This document shows, piece after piece, positions 11,513 to 22,800 of a stretch of 64,000 nt of DNA. The DNA is from Heterodera schachtii (Eukaryota; Nematoda; Chromadorea; Rhabditida; Heteroderidae). Both the position numbers and the translations under genes were made by a program. The stretch covers positions 205,485 through 269,484 of the forward strand of contig SIJG01000104.1 of the NCBI GenBank assembly GCA_023374025.1, written 5' to 3'. The stretch's first letter is position 1. Each line of letters starts with the position of its first letter. The notes beneath the pieces are model-generated. The model ran no database searches. It was not told the DNA's origin and was given only the letters and a program-made list of their open reading frames with translations.

Positions 11513-12120
11513 TCGGGTCCCCAAGTGTCGGGTTCCGTAAGTGTCGGATCCCCAAAAGTCGGGTCCCCAAATGTCGGGATCCCCAAAAGTCGGGTCCCTA
11601 AATGTCGGGGTCCCCAAATGTCGTGTCCCCAAATGTCGGGTTCCCTAAGTGTCGGGTCCCCAAAAGTCGGGTCCCTAAATGTCGGGGTCCCCAAGTGTCG
11701 GGTTCCCTAAGTGTCGGATCCCCAAAAGTCGGGTCCCCAAATGTCGGGATCCCCAAAAGTCGGGTCCCCAAATGTCGGGATCCCCAAATGTCGGGGTCCC
11801 CAAGTGTCGGGTTCCGTAAGTGTCGGATCCCCAAAAGTCGGGTCCCCAAATGTCGGGATCCCCAAGTGTCGGGTTCCCTAAGTGTCGGATCCCCAAAAGT
11901 CGGGTCCCCAAATGTCGGGATCCCCAAAAGTCGGGTCCCCAAATGTCGGGATCCCCAAATGTCGGGGTCCCCAAGTGTCGAGTTCCGTAAGTGTCGGATC
12001 CCCAAAAGTCGGGTCCCCAAATGTCGGGATCCCCAAATGTCGGGATCCCCAAGTGTCGGGTTCCCTAAGTGTCGGATCCCCAAATGTCGGGTCCCCAAGT
12101 TGCAAATCCCCAAAAGTCGC
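11513..12120 (+). repeat. GTCGGGTCCCCAAAA minisatellite, array 2
   Basis: About 39 units of the same 15-16 bp repeat as array 1, with the same first and last units but fewer internal ones. The unique-looking terminal units match array 1, so the length difference arose inside the array. Open frames of up to 186 codons run across it on both strands and are repeat artefacts. Confidence 0.9.
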
Positions 12121-12716
12121 ACCACGGGTTTGATTATAGGGAATAAATTAAAAACAAATTAATAAATTGCTACTATTTTTTTTGTAATATAATTAATTAA
12201 TTCTTTGTTAATTATTATATTGGGAATTTATATATTTAACAAAAAAATTTTTTGTCAATTTAAAAAAAATTAAGTTACTATTGTTGCTACAATAGATTTT
12301 TAGGTTATTTTTTTAGCCAAATTTTCCTTAATTGTGCAGTAGTTTGAATTTAGAATGCCTTTCTTAAAAATTCGGATAATTTAATGTAATTTATTCGATA
12401 ATTTTTTAAATTAGATTTCACAATAATTTCGGTATTATTACTTTTTATTAAAATACAAAAATTTTCTTATAATAATTTCAGATTAATTGAAAGATGAACT
12501 TCTTTTTTAAATTTTTATTTCTCTTTAATACTTATATAAATTATTAGCATACTTTTTCTATTTTAATTTCGATTTTTAATTTAATGTTTTAAAATAAAAT
12601 TGAAATCGTAGCATTGACGGAAACTATATCTTAATTTTTGAATTAATTTTATATTGTATTTATAATTATTTTAAATTCTTGTCCAATTGATCAATATATA
12701 TATATATATATCGTTC

Positions 12717-13073
12717 CAGGCCCGTAAGCAGAAAAAAATCTCGGGAGGGGCAAACCGAAGAGTTTTTTTTTTTTGCTCTTCGGGCCAAAAATTTTTTTTT
12801 CTCCTAGTGTTTTTAAAATTTTTAGCGCCGTATAGAAAAATGGGATTTGCAGCTGCCTTTCTCCAAAAATTAGGTTAAAATTGCGCAAAAATAAGGCAAA
12901 ATGGGGGTCCGGCGGTGCCGATAGGCGCCGCCGGGAAAATTTTTTTAATTTTTAATGCATTTTGTTAAGAAAATTGACTGTGTTTACTTCTAAAAAAGGG
13001 AAGAAAATTTTTTAAAATTGCTAATTTTTACTGGAAATTTTTTTCACCCCCCCCCCCCCTGGTTACGGGCATG
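12717..13073 (-). mobile_element. hAT-like MITE, copy 2 within the duplication
   Basis: Same element as 10375-10728, with the same TATCGTTC flanks (12709-12716 and 13074-13081), the same terminal inverted repeats and core (near 12909-12934), and a slightly longer C-run. It is a copy by segmental duplication, not an independent insertion. Confidence 0.75.
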
Positions 13074-13522
13074 TATCGTTCACGCGAAGGCTCCTTTATT
13101 TGTTTTTAAGGTATAATTATTTATAAAATTATATTTATAATTTTATTCTAAATATAAATATTCATTCAAATTTTGTTAAATATTCTTAATTGTTTAATTT
13201 TTCTCAGCTCACTTTTTTAATTTATTATTATTTTCTTTTATTTTAATGCAAATATTTGCTGTTTTAATATTTTTGAAATTTTATTTTAAATCATTTTTAT
13301 CGGTCTTTTTGTTTAAATATTTTGTTTATAAATTTATTTTTATCATGAATTAAAATTTTTTACCAATTTAGCTATTATTTTTCTTTTTTTTCTCCTTGAA
13401 AATGTCTTTTTTTTAAATTTATTATGTTTTTTTTTGTATTTTATACACCAATTTGCTTTTAGGTTTCCGTTTTAATTACCAATTTAGGATATTTTTTGTA
13501 TAAATTTTATCATTTTTTAATC

Positions 13523-13846
13523 TATATTATAATTTCTTATATTTATTAGTTGATAAAATTTTGTGGTCTTTTTTACGCTCTTTCCAAAAATATTTCATTC
13601 AAAACATTGAATAGATTAATTAAGCTAAGTTATTTTACTTTTAGTATTTTTAAAAATGCTCAATTATTAGATTATATATTTTACTCGTGTTTAATGTGCT
13701 GCTCTGCTAAATTTTCATGGCAAATCACAACGCAATCATACAAAAGACATTTTTAAGAGTGTATTAAAAAAAATTTAAAAAAGTCGCTCCTTAAGAGTGT
13801 ACTTTTCGCTTTTTTCACATTTTTCTTGTGAAAATTTCCAAAAAAT
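13523..13846 (+). repeat. Tandem segmental duplication, partial copy 3
   Basis: It repeats the first roughly 324 bp of the duplicated unit and stops at TTCCAAAAAAT, exactly where the minisatellite begins in copies 1 and 2. The following TGACCAAAATATACTC is unrelated to the array. This shows a breakpoint at the array edge, or the pre-expansion state of the locus. Confidence 0.8.
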
Positions 13847-14089
13847 GACCAAAATATACTCTAATGCCCAAAAATGGTCAAATATGCATTTATGTTCGAA
13901 AAACTCCAAAATTTGCTTTTATATGCACTAAAAAACTTCACCAAATCGAAAAATTATTAATTATTGATACTGTTTTTATTTGAATAAATCTGGATCTACA
14001 ATTAAGAACTTTCGTTAAATTTTAGCATTTTAAACAAAACTTTTTTTCGTCATATTTTATTGGGAACGAGTCATTTTTTCTTAAAAAAT
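13847..14089. other. AT-rich stretch after the duplication
   Basis: No gene seen. Short repeats of the ATATGCA type occur near 13885 and 13920 and may be another subterminal array, but they are too few to be sure. Confidence 0.4.
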
Positions 14090-14275
14090 TGGCTTAAAAG
14101 CGCAAATTGTTGTCATTTTTGATGAAATCTGTTAAAAATTGCATTAAAAATTACAAAAAATTTTCCCGGCGGCGCCTATTGTCATCACCTGCCCCCTGTA
14201 CTCGAATGGAAAATTACCATTTTACCGGTACCGGTACCGGTTTTTGCAGTACTAGTCAGTACCGGTACCGGTATA
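14090..14275 (+). repeat. GC core module with TACCGG palindrome array
   Basis: A core fragment CCCGGCGGCGCCTATTG at 14165 is preceded by CTGTTAAAAATTGCATTAAA, as in other cores. It is followed at 14223-14273 by alternating ACCGGT/TACCGG units on both sides of a short GCAGTACTAGTCAGT centre, so the array is self-complementary. The core's right half is degraded. I read this as part of a decayed non-autonomous element. Confidence 0.6.
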
Positions 14276-15240
14276 ATAAAAACTAAAAATACACTTCTAA
14301 GAATCTACCAAAAGTTTCAGAAAAAACGCCTAAGAATCGATTAAAAAATTTCTGAAAATACACACATAATAAAAAAAAACCCGACTCAAAATTTATTTAT
14401 TTTTTTTGACTTTATTTTACTGTGCTCTATTTTTTTGTTTTCCGACGAAAGATTTTGTTCGATTGAAATATATAATATTTTTATTGTTTCTATCTTTTAT
14501 CAATATAATTTTAAAAATTATTATTCTTTGGTCTCGATTTGAACTGAAATTAATTTCTCGCTGTTTTGTCCCCCTAACATTTAATTATTTCAGCGGGAAC
14601 TATTGGCACGATGAACCTTGAATTCTCTTAACTATTAAAATTACTCAAAGATATTCTAATGCCTGATTTGATAATGATTTATAGGTATTTATTTAATTGT
14701 TAATTGTTAATACAATTAATAATATATCATATTCGTTAGTTATATTCCACATTTTATGCTCTTTTGTAATTTCATAAATTTATTTACTGATTATATTTTT
14801 ACTTAATTGGTCTTATTCGTAGAATTTGTTTTAAAAATTGCAAAAATACTTTATTATTTTTATCTTTTCTTTATCATCATCTTTTTAACATCATCTTCAC
14901 ATTCAAATATTTATTTATTTATAACTCTATAGGTTTATTGTCTTTAATTTTTTTTTGCCAAAAATTATTTTTAATAATATAAAGAAAATTTGGAAATGTT
15001 TTTTTATGAATATTAATATTTTTACGTTTCAGTTAAAATACCTTTTTATTACTAATATTTAAAACTTTTATAATTAAATAATTCTTTTCATCAATAATAA
15101 GTTTTTATCTAATGTAATTTACCATTGTCACTTTTTTACATTTATTTTTCAATTATTAATTATTCTTTATTATAAACTACGTTTTCATTTTTTTCCGAAT
15201 TTCAATCCGTAAGATAATTAAAAATAATCGTGCTGATTGT
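14276..15240. other. AT-rich noncoding stretch
   Basis: No gene seen. A 71-residue open frame at 14406-14621 is hydrophobic low complexity without a recognisable domain. Confidence 0.5.
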
Positions 15241-15241
15241 G

Positions 15242-15455
15242 AGACGAAGCACGAAAAAGTGCAAAAAAGTGCAAGGTTGGGCGAAGCACGAAAAAGTGCA
15301 AAGTGACCAAACAAAGCAAAATAATTAATTAAAAATTAAAAGCAAAATAATTATTGTAAATAAATAAATATGTATATTTTTTTCAAACATTATCAACATT
15401 ATTCAAATAATTATTTTGCTTTAATTTGATTACTTTGCACTTTTCGTGCTTCGTC
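15242..15455. mobile_element. Fold-back MITE with GACGAAGCACGAAAA ends
   Basis: The left side carries GACGAAGCACGAAAAAGTGC at 15243, then a second unit GCGAAGCACGAAAAAGTGCA at 15281 followed by AAGCAAAATAATTA. The right side ends with the inverse, CACTTTTCGTGCTTCGTC, at 15438-15455, preceded by TAATTATTTTGCTTTAATTT. The arms pair over about 50 bp around a short AT-rich loop. No coding capacity; no certain target-site duplication. Confidence 0.65.
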
Positions 15456-18400
15456 ATAATACCAAAAATAATGCTTATGTAATACAGATAAAATTAATAA
15501 AATGGAAATAAAACTTTATTATATTTAATATAAAATGTCATAAATTTTATTAATTTTAGGTAAAAAAAATATTATTTTAAATATATTTGAAATGCACTTT
15601 TACATACAATTTCAAAGAATTTCTAATTAAACGAAATTCAAATAAACAGCGTTTGACCTTCGGTTGTAAGTCAATTTCTTGCATGCAACAGTTAATCAAG
15701 AATTTATTAAATTAATGATTAATTAATTGGAAATAGCATAATGATGCCAAACAAACTTAATATCCAAAAAATAAATTTTTAATCATAAAATTATGAAAAA
15801 TTGTTTAGTATAATTATATTTATTAATTGAATCACAAATTCAAATTTTTATTTTTTTCATATGACTAGTAATTTTGTTTTTTTGTTTAAAATGCTTTTAA
15901 TTTATTATAATTTAAAATTTGTTTATTTTTCATAATAGTTCATTAGTTTATGAGTTGGATTAATTTACCCATAATGATATATTTTTAATAAATAAACCTT
16001 GATTTCAGTCACTCATCATCATCTTTTTGCTACTTTTGCTTCCTAAATTATATTTTCTTTTGAGTATGAATTATTAATAGTTTTGTTTTTTTTAATTTTT
16101 GCATTATTATGGATTTTAATAACCTTAAGTTTTTGTCATTTTTTTCAGTAATTATTTATTAATTTTTTTTTCTTTTTGTATGAATTTTTTTACGTTTCTT
16201 TACGGAATTTAATTTTCTATTCTTGTCCACGTATCTTCTCAATTCTTCGTTCGTTAGGCGGTAATAATATTTTTGCTTTATTTAATTTCGTTCCATATAA
16301 ATTTGATAGAAGTGGTTATTATTTTTCAGTTTTGCTTAATATATCAATAAATAAAAAAATTCTTTTTTTATACCCATTGAATTTGAATTTATTTTTTTGT
16401 TAAATACCTATTTAAAGTTTTGTTTATTGTTTAAAACGATAAAATAGTTTTTTATAAATTTTTATTTTTTAATTTTTATTTTATCTCTTTAATAAAATTC
16501 ATATTTTTTTTATTTATAAAATTATATTAAAATTTGTTGAAAATAATATTATTTGCTGATTTTAAATTATATTTTAATCAGCCGATCAGATCATCTGTGT
16601 GCTTTGCCCTCAATTCTCATTTTGCTGGAAAGTGTTTAATGAATTAAACTAATTTATTTATAGTTTATTATTTATTTAAATTTATTTGTAAATTGTGAGG
16701 TTTTGTTTTAAGCCCATTTTTATATTTGTTATTTAATTAAATTTTCTTTTTCTTATGAATTGGTTAATTTTTTCAAGTTTTCCCATGGAAGAAATAAAGA
16801 AAATAAAATTTGAGAGTTCACATTAATTATATATTCTTTTTTAAATGTTGTTTTACATATTATCATATATTTAACAATTTTTAAATTTTTTATGGAGATT
16901 TTTTTAACTATTTTATTTTCAATACTTTCATTAGAATGATTTATATCATGAATTTTTATCTCTAATGTAATAAATAAAAATTTTATAAAAATAAATTTTT
17001 TCATCTTTTTCTATTAAAATTATTTTTAAGGAAGTAAGTGATACTTAGTATTTTATCAGGCTCCATCTATGGAAAAGCCTTAAAATAAATAAATGTTAAA
17101 AATTCACAGATAAATTGCTGTTCATAATAATGATTTAATATTAAAAATTTTGATTTATGTTATGATTTCATTTTTCAATAATTTTTTAAATCTTATTTTT
17201 TTACGATATCTTAAATAGAATAATTTAAGTTTTTTTTTCTTAATTGATTAAGCTTAGGTACATTTAAATTTCACTTTGATTCAAAACTTATTTACAAACA
17301 ATTTTAATTTTACATTATATTTGAATTGTTCTTAATTATAAATTATATTTATCTTTTTTTTTTGTTGATTGACTTGACACATGTGTGGTGTTGTCAATGT
17401 CGTTGGCACTTTTCCAATTACAAATTTATTTTTCTTTAAAATATTTAATTTTAATTTTGATAAGTAATTTATATTTAATATAAGAGAATTAAAAGAAAAA
17501 CTAATTCCATTATCTTATTTATGCAAATTGCAATGATGTTATAACGTAATTCCGATAATAATGTAATAATTGATAAATAAATAGATTATTAATTTGTAAC
17601 ATTTTTTAATTATTTTTTCTTCTTTAATTAAAACATTTCATCTTTTTGAAATTGAATTTTTTAATTAATTTGTTATTTGACCATATTTATGAGCTAATTA
17701 TAAAAAATTTATTGCCTTTGGACATAAATCAATTTAATTTATTATTATATTCGTTAAATTTTTAATAAACTTTAAGACTCTTAAGATTTGGTAGAGATTT
17801 ACTTTTCGTATTAATGTTTTTAATCTGCGAAATGAGCTTAATATTTAAACGTAATTATGCCATTTAAAATTTTCATTTAATTATTTTTTATATATCAAAA
17901 ATTAATAATTCTTTCTGTTAAAGTTTTAATTAAAAATCTTTTTATAAAAAATTTATTACCAGATTTTCACTAAAAGCGTCAATTTTTCAATTTTGAGCAT
18001 TGGAAAAAATATTTAGAATTCAAAAAATAAAATTTTCCGAAATAAAACCAGAATAAAAATTAATTTAAAACCCTATTTCAAATTAATTTCTAATTTTCAT
18101 TTCTATTTTCATATTTTTCTAATTTGGCCATTTTTTCTCGTTTTTTGCTGCAAAAACAGTACATTTTTGATGGTAGGACTAAGTTACAAAAGTATCAATT
18201 TGTGTTATAAGGTAGCTCTACATATCTTTACTATACTATATTTATATATTTTTTTTAAATCTAGCAAAAATTAGAAAAAAGTTGCAACCAAAAACTTCGG
18301 AAAAATTTAGACACAATAATTTTTTAAGACTCAATAAATCGAAAGTTTCAAATTTATTTGATTCTTAACGAAAAAATAATATTCCTTGATAATTTTCATA

Positions 18401-18999
18401 AATTATAAAATATTTAAAGAGAAGTCAATTAATATTTTAATAAATTATAATTTTTAATATTTAAAGTTCATTCTGTATTCTTGTCGCGTTTAGGTGAACG
18501 CTGCCAGTATTGAAGTGATTATGTATTTTAATTACATATATATTTTTGTTTTAATTTCTTTTCATATAAATTAGATTAAACAATTTTTTATTGTTCTTTT
18601 TCAGTTTAGTCACATTTTTTTTTGTAATTAAAATTCTTTTTTTTTTCTTAATAATTTGTTTATTATAAAAGAAATCATTTTCTATTTAATTATAAAAATG
18701 AACATAAGTTTTGTAACTACTAATACTCACAGCGAAAAAATATTTAACAGAAAAAAGTGAATTTTTAATTCAAAACTTTTGGGAAAATAAAAATTTTAAA
18801 TTAGAAGCATTTATCGTGATCGGTAAGATTTTTATTAACAAAAATGCAATTAAAATGGAAAATATATAATCTCTTTTGTTTTGATAAGAATTTGTGCCTT
18901 TAAAAATTATTTATCTCTATACTGATTTTGTTACTTTTTAAAACTAATTTTGTATTTTACACTCCTAAATTTGAGGTGTTTTTATGAATTGGTTAAAAA
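15456..18999. other. AT-rich noncoding stretch
   Basis: No gene supported. Open frames at 16176-16403 and 16753-17004 are short and low in complexity. A near-match to the 7300 motif (TTGGCACTTTTCCAATTA) lies near 17404. Nothing else stands out. Confidence 0.5.
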
Positions 19000-19972
19000 A
19001 TATTTATTTATTTGAGCAAACCGCAAGGCAACATGTAATTGCACTTATAGCGGAAAACAAAGTAATGAATACAATTTTAAAAAAATATGATATGGTCAAT
19101 ACAGTAAAATACATAAAATAAAATAAAAAAGGGATGAATTACCACTCAGGACTTATTTTCTAAATAAAATTCTCTCAGAAAATTTTTAAATTAAGCTAAA
19201 CTTCCGATTTCCATAGCCGTTTTGGGTAGACAATTCCAGGGATTAATTGTACGAATAAAAAAGTTATTTCGAGATTTATTACTGCATCTTTTGTTTTGAA
19301 TCCTAAATGTTTTTCGTTGCGACCTTGAAGAAAATTCAAAATATTTTTTTGGATCTAAATGAGTTAAGCCCCTAATTATTTTGAAAGTCATATTCATATC
19401 AGTGAGCGACCTTCGAGTACTTAATTTCTCCAATTTGCAAATTTCAAGTCTTTTTTCATATGGTGCCGCCTTGAGGCCACATTTTTTGTATACGATTCTT
19501 GTGAAATATTTTTGAACCTTTTCTATTCTTTTACTCTGTTCTTTTGAGGAGATATTCCAAATTTCGGATGCGTATTCGAGGTGAGGTCTTATATAGCTTT
19601 TATATGCTAGGATTAAGGTACTGATATTCCTTGTTTTTAATATTTTTAAAATTGATATGCCTTGAAATAAGCCGCCTTTAAAATTTTTGAAATATGATTG
19701 TTAAATGAGAGCTTTTGATCAACCAAAACTCCCAGATCACGGACACAATCTACGCTTAAAATTACTTTCTCGCCAATTTTATACTCATGTTTAGGATTAT
19801 TTTTTCCTAAATATAATACTGCGCATTTTCCATGCGAAATGGCTATGCCATTATCTTTAGACCATTTGGCTAAGTTAGCCAACGCTAAAGAGAGTAAATC
19901 CCTTTTCGCGTCATTATCATGCGAAATGTAAATTTTAACATCATCGGCATACAATATAATACAAATTGTTTA
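19000..19972 (-). pseudogene. CR1-like LINE reverse transcriptase relic, 5'-truncated and frameshifted
   Basis: Read on the - strand, it begins within the palm of a reverse transcriptase: ILYADD with the catalytic YADD box at about 19940-19951. It continues with a block ending NNHISKILKAAYF; LSF..H and GVLVD lie just before. The frame shifts by one near 19670-19690 and resumes with ISILKIL, then IRPHLEYASEIWN near 19570, KKCGLKAAPYEKRLE, and a C-terminal block GLTHLDPKKYFEF to the stop at 19191. The RPHLEY motif is typical of CR1/L2-type non-LTR retrotransposons. The stretch below 19190 ends in AAATAAATAAAT-type repeats near 19000-19013, suggesting a short simple-repeat tail. The endonuclease and the N-terminal half of the RT are missing. 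With a frameshift and truncation it cannot be active. Confidence 0.85.
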
Positions 19973-21471
19973 ATATTTTTAATTATATTTTTTATTTTCA
20001 ATTAATTTGTTAAATTATTATTTAGCTCATGTCTTTCTTGTATTAATTGTTTTAAGTACATATTTTCGTTTTTAATCATGTTTACTCCATTAGTAAATCG
20101 AGCTTTTCGTTTGTCCCGAGCATTTTTCCGTAATTTTTTTCCACTAGTCTTCATTTGTTTAATTTGAAAATGATTTTAAATAGAAAATTAAAATTAAAAT
20201 TACCTTAAAAATTAATGTGTTGCGTTTGAGTTGAATTAATTTATTCACAATAATTGTGTTTTACAATATTAGTTCTCATATTTCTCGTGAAACATTTAAA
20301 GCTTTTTTATTAAATTAAAAATCTTTATTTATGATTTTTTTTCTTGTTAATTTATAAATTGTGCTATTTCATTAGACCATTTTTATAATTTGTTATTTAA
20401 TTTTATATTTATTTTCATTGAAAGAAGCACAAATTTTTCAAATTTTCGCCCCTATTTAAGCCCGTTAATTGGTATTTTTTGTCCCTAAAATATCCGGGTC
20501 CAAGTTATGATTATAATTTTTTCATAATTAACCGCTAGTAAAAATGGAAAACCAGATATAGATTTTTAATATTCTAATTACTAATAATAATTTAATTGTT
20601 CAGATATAGAAATTTATTTAATTCTTTTAAAATGCTTAGTCGTAATTTTTATAAAATTACAAAAAAAACTATAAATTCATATTTTTCAATGGTGTTTTAT
20701 AAATTAATTGTTTTTAACGGAGTTTACTGACTGATTGCTACTGACGGGTTGTCCATTATTAATGTATTTTCTTTGACGCATTGTCTGGGAGCCATTTTGA
20801 CCGTGGAAAATAGAGACAAGTAATAATATGGACTAAAATACTAAAATTTCTTTTAAAAATTTTTTTTTTATTTGAAAAATATACACAAGAGTGATTATAT
20901 TTTATAAATATTTAAAATGCTAATTTAGTATACTTTTTATGCATTTTTTCTTATTGCAGTTTCTTTCAAAATTATATTTCTTCATTTGGAGAAGATAATT
21001 TTGTCTTTTTCTGCCATTTGGTTAAAATAGAAATACCTATATTGTTTTTTACTCCATTTATTTATTAAAAAAATGAAATGAGGCTTTAATATTTTATTAC
21101 AATAAGGCTAAAAACTTTATTGATACTATAAAATTGCAAGAAATATATAAAAAGAAAATTAATTGTTTATTGGTATTTAAATTTATTATTAAAAGTCTTG
21201 TTTGTTATAATTAATATTGAAATTTTACACCCTAAATTTCAAACTACAATAGCATTTTGTGGGTTTTAGGAGCTAAAATATCATCTTTAATTAATTATTA
21301 ACAATTCATATTAAAAGGGTAATAATAACTTAAGTATTTGGGAGGCATACTTTTCTTTTCAAAATTTTAATTATCACAAATTTATTGTTTTTAAATAATC
21401 TAATTTCACACGCGATATATGTTTTTTAAGTTTTTAATTCAAAATTTGATTAGTTTTTGTTTTATTTTACT
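19973..21471. other. AT-rich noncoding stretch
   Basis: No gene seen. TACTGACGGGTTGTCC near 20740 resembles TACTGACGGATTGTCC near 7282, another sign of shared old repeat modules. Confidence 0.45.
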
Positions 21472-21712
21472 GTTTCTTAAATCTGCCAAGGGGTAGGAAA
21501 ATAAAAATAAAATTTCAAAAAATCTTGAGTCAAAATTTTTTGACCATAACTTTTTTAAAACTTAATGAAATTTTTTGAAATTTTAAAGATAAATAGAGTA
21601 TTCTTAGGGCTATTCAAATTATAAATAATGTATGATACCAGATTGAATTTAAGCCAAGTTATGAATTTATATGTATGATTTTTTTTCCTACCCCTTGGCG
21701 GATTTAAGAAAC
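21472..21712. mobile_element. 241-bp MITE with 30-bp terminal inverted repeats
   Basis: The left end at 21472-21501 starts GTTTCTTAAATCTGCCAAGG. The right end at 21683-21712 is its inverse with one mismatch (CCCCTTGGCGGATTTAAGAAAC region). The interior is AT-rich and noncoding. A 71-residue - strand frame (21555-21770) crosses the right end and is an artefact. Related ends occur at 3563 and near 55615-55640. No target-site duplication is obvious, so the superfamily is unassigned. Confidence 0.75.
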
Positions 21713-22195
21713 GCCCATAGTGGCGGTTTTTAAGAAACGACCTAGCATGATTAAAAAACAAAACCTTCAATAATTATTATTTTTTAAATTATGACTTTTC
21801 CTTTTTTAATTTCGCATTTTTTAGAAATTGTTCGTTTTGGCTTTTTAAGCTACGAAAATGAATACATTTTTCAATTTTATTGTATTTTACTTTTTCATTT
21901 AAACTTTCATAATTATTTTTAATTTAATTTTTTAATTTAATTTCCTTCATTCTCATTTGCCGATCCTTTCCTTTATCCTTATTTGGTGATTTTGTTCAAA
22001 TGCTTATCTAATATTTATAATTGTTCAATTCGATTGATGAGAAAATTTTGATGGGAATTATATCAGGTTTTAGAAATTTCAAAATTCATATATCATGCCT
22101 AAAATCAGATTGTTGGACCAAAAATTAGAAGATTTAAATTTAACAACATAGCTTTAAAAAAATTTTACAATTTAATTAATATCAATTTTTGTATT
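21713..22195. other. AT-rich noncoding stretch
   Basis: No gene seen. A second TAAGAAACGACC string at about 21732-21743 may be a remnant of the neighbouring MITE's end. Confidence 0.45.
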
Positions 22196-22800
22196 TTCGC
22201 CTCCTATGATCATTTTTAACAATTTTGAGGAAAATTAGCAAATCGTAAAGTGCATAGGAATAAAAAATCTGATTTTTAATAATTAAATTTCTAATCTAGT
22301 TTTTGGACAAATTCTTAGAAATTGTTGTACCGTAAAACTACTTAATAAGATTTAGAATAATATTTTATGAATTAAAAATTTTGATAATTCTTTTTTGAAA
22401 AAATAAAAGTCACAAAATGGCCAACTTTTGAGTTCAATTTTGAAAATTTTAGTTGAATTTTGGAGACACGTGAAAATTTTTTTTTGTGTTTTTAAGGAAT
22501 TTTTTTTAGAAAAATTAGCAGATGACAATGACAATATTTTTATTTAAAATTCACGATCTTAATTAAAAAAGAAAGATTTTTCAAAAAATTATCGTGCCTT
22601 TAATCCCGCGTGATCCCGCGGGATTGCTAAAATGGTCGGGAGGGATCCCGGTTTGGGATCCCGATGAAATACCGGTCCCCATCAATCCCTATGAATTTAA
22701 AAAATCGCTCGAGACGGATCCCGATGTCAGGATCCCGAAGAAATCCTGCGGGATCCCGAAGAAATTTCGCGGGATCCCGATCCCGTCCGGTCTCTAGTTA
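22196..22800 (+). mobile_element. GGGATCCCG-array element, copy 1
   Basis: A block from about 22297 (TTTTTGGACAAATTCTTAGA) to about 22484 (GGAGACACGTGAAAATTTTT) matches 43264-43460 in the same orientation. It is followed at 22605-22797 by clustered palindromic GGGATCCCG units such as CCCGCGGGATCCCG, ending GATCCCGTCCGGTCTCTAG. A 67-residue frame (22594-22797) is repeat-encoded and not a gene. Degraded core sequence (CGCCTCCTATGATCATTTTT) is visible near 22200. Probably a decayed non-autonomous DNA transposon. Confidence 0.65.

Larger units (their letters stand above)
11179..13522 (+). repeat. Tandem segmental duplication, copy 2 (2344 bp)
   Basis: Almost identical to 8506-11178 in order and sequence, with a shorter minisatellite and a few indels in homopolymers and in the (TA)n and C runs. 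The MITE and its target duplication are present in both copies, so the MITE inserted before the segment was duplicated. Confidence 0.85.

Noticed and set aside
11411..12162. Open frames of up to 186 codons in the second minisatellite
   Set aside because: Same repeat artefact as in the first array.
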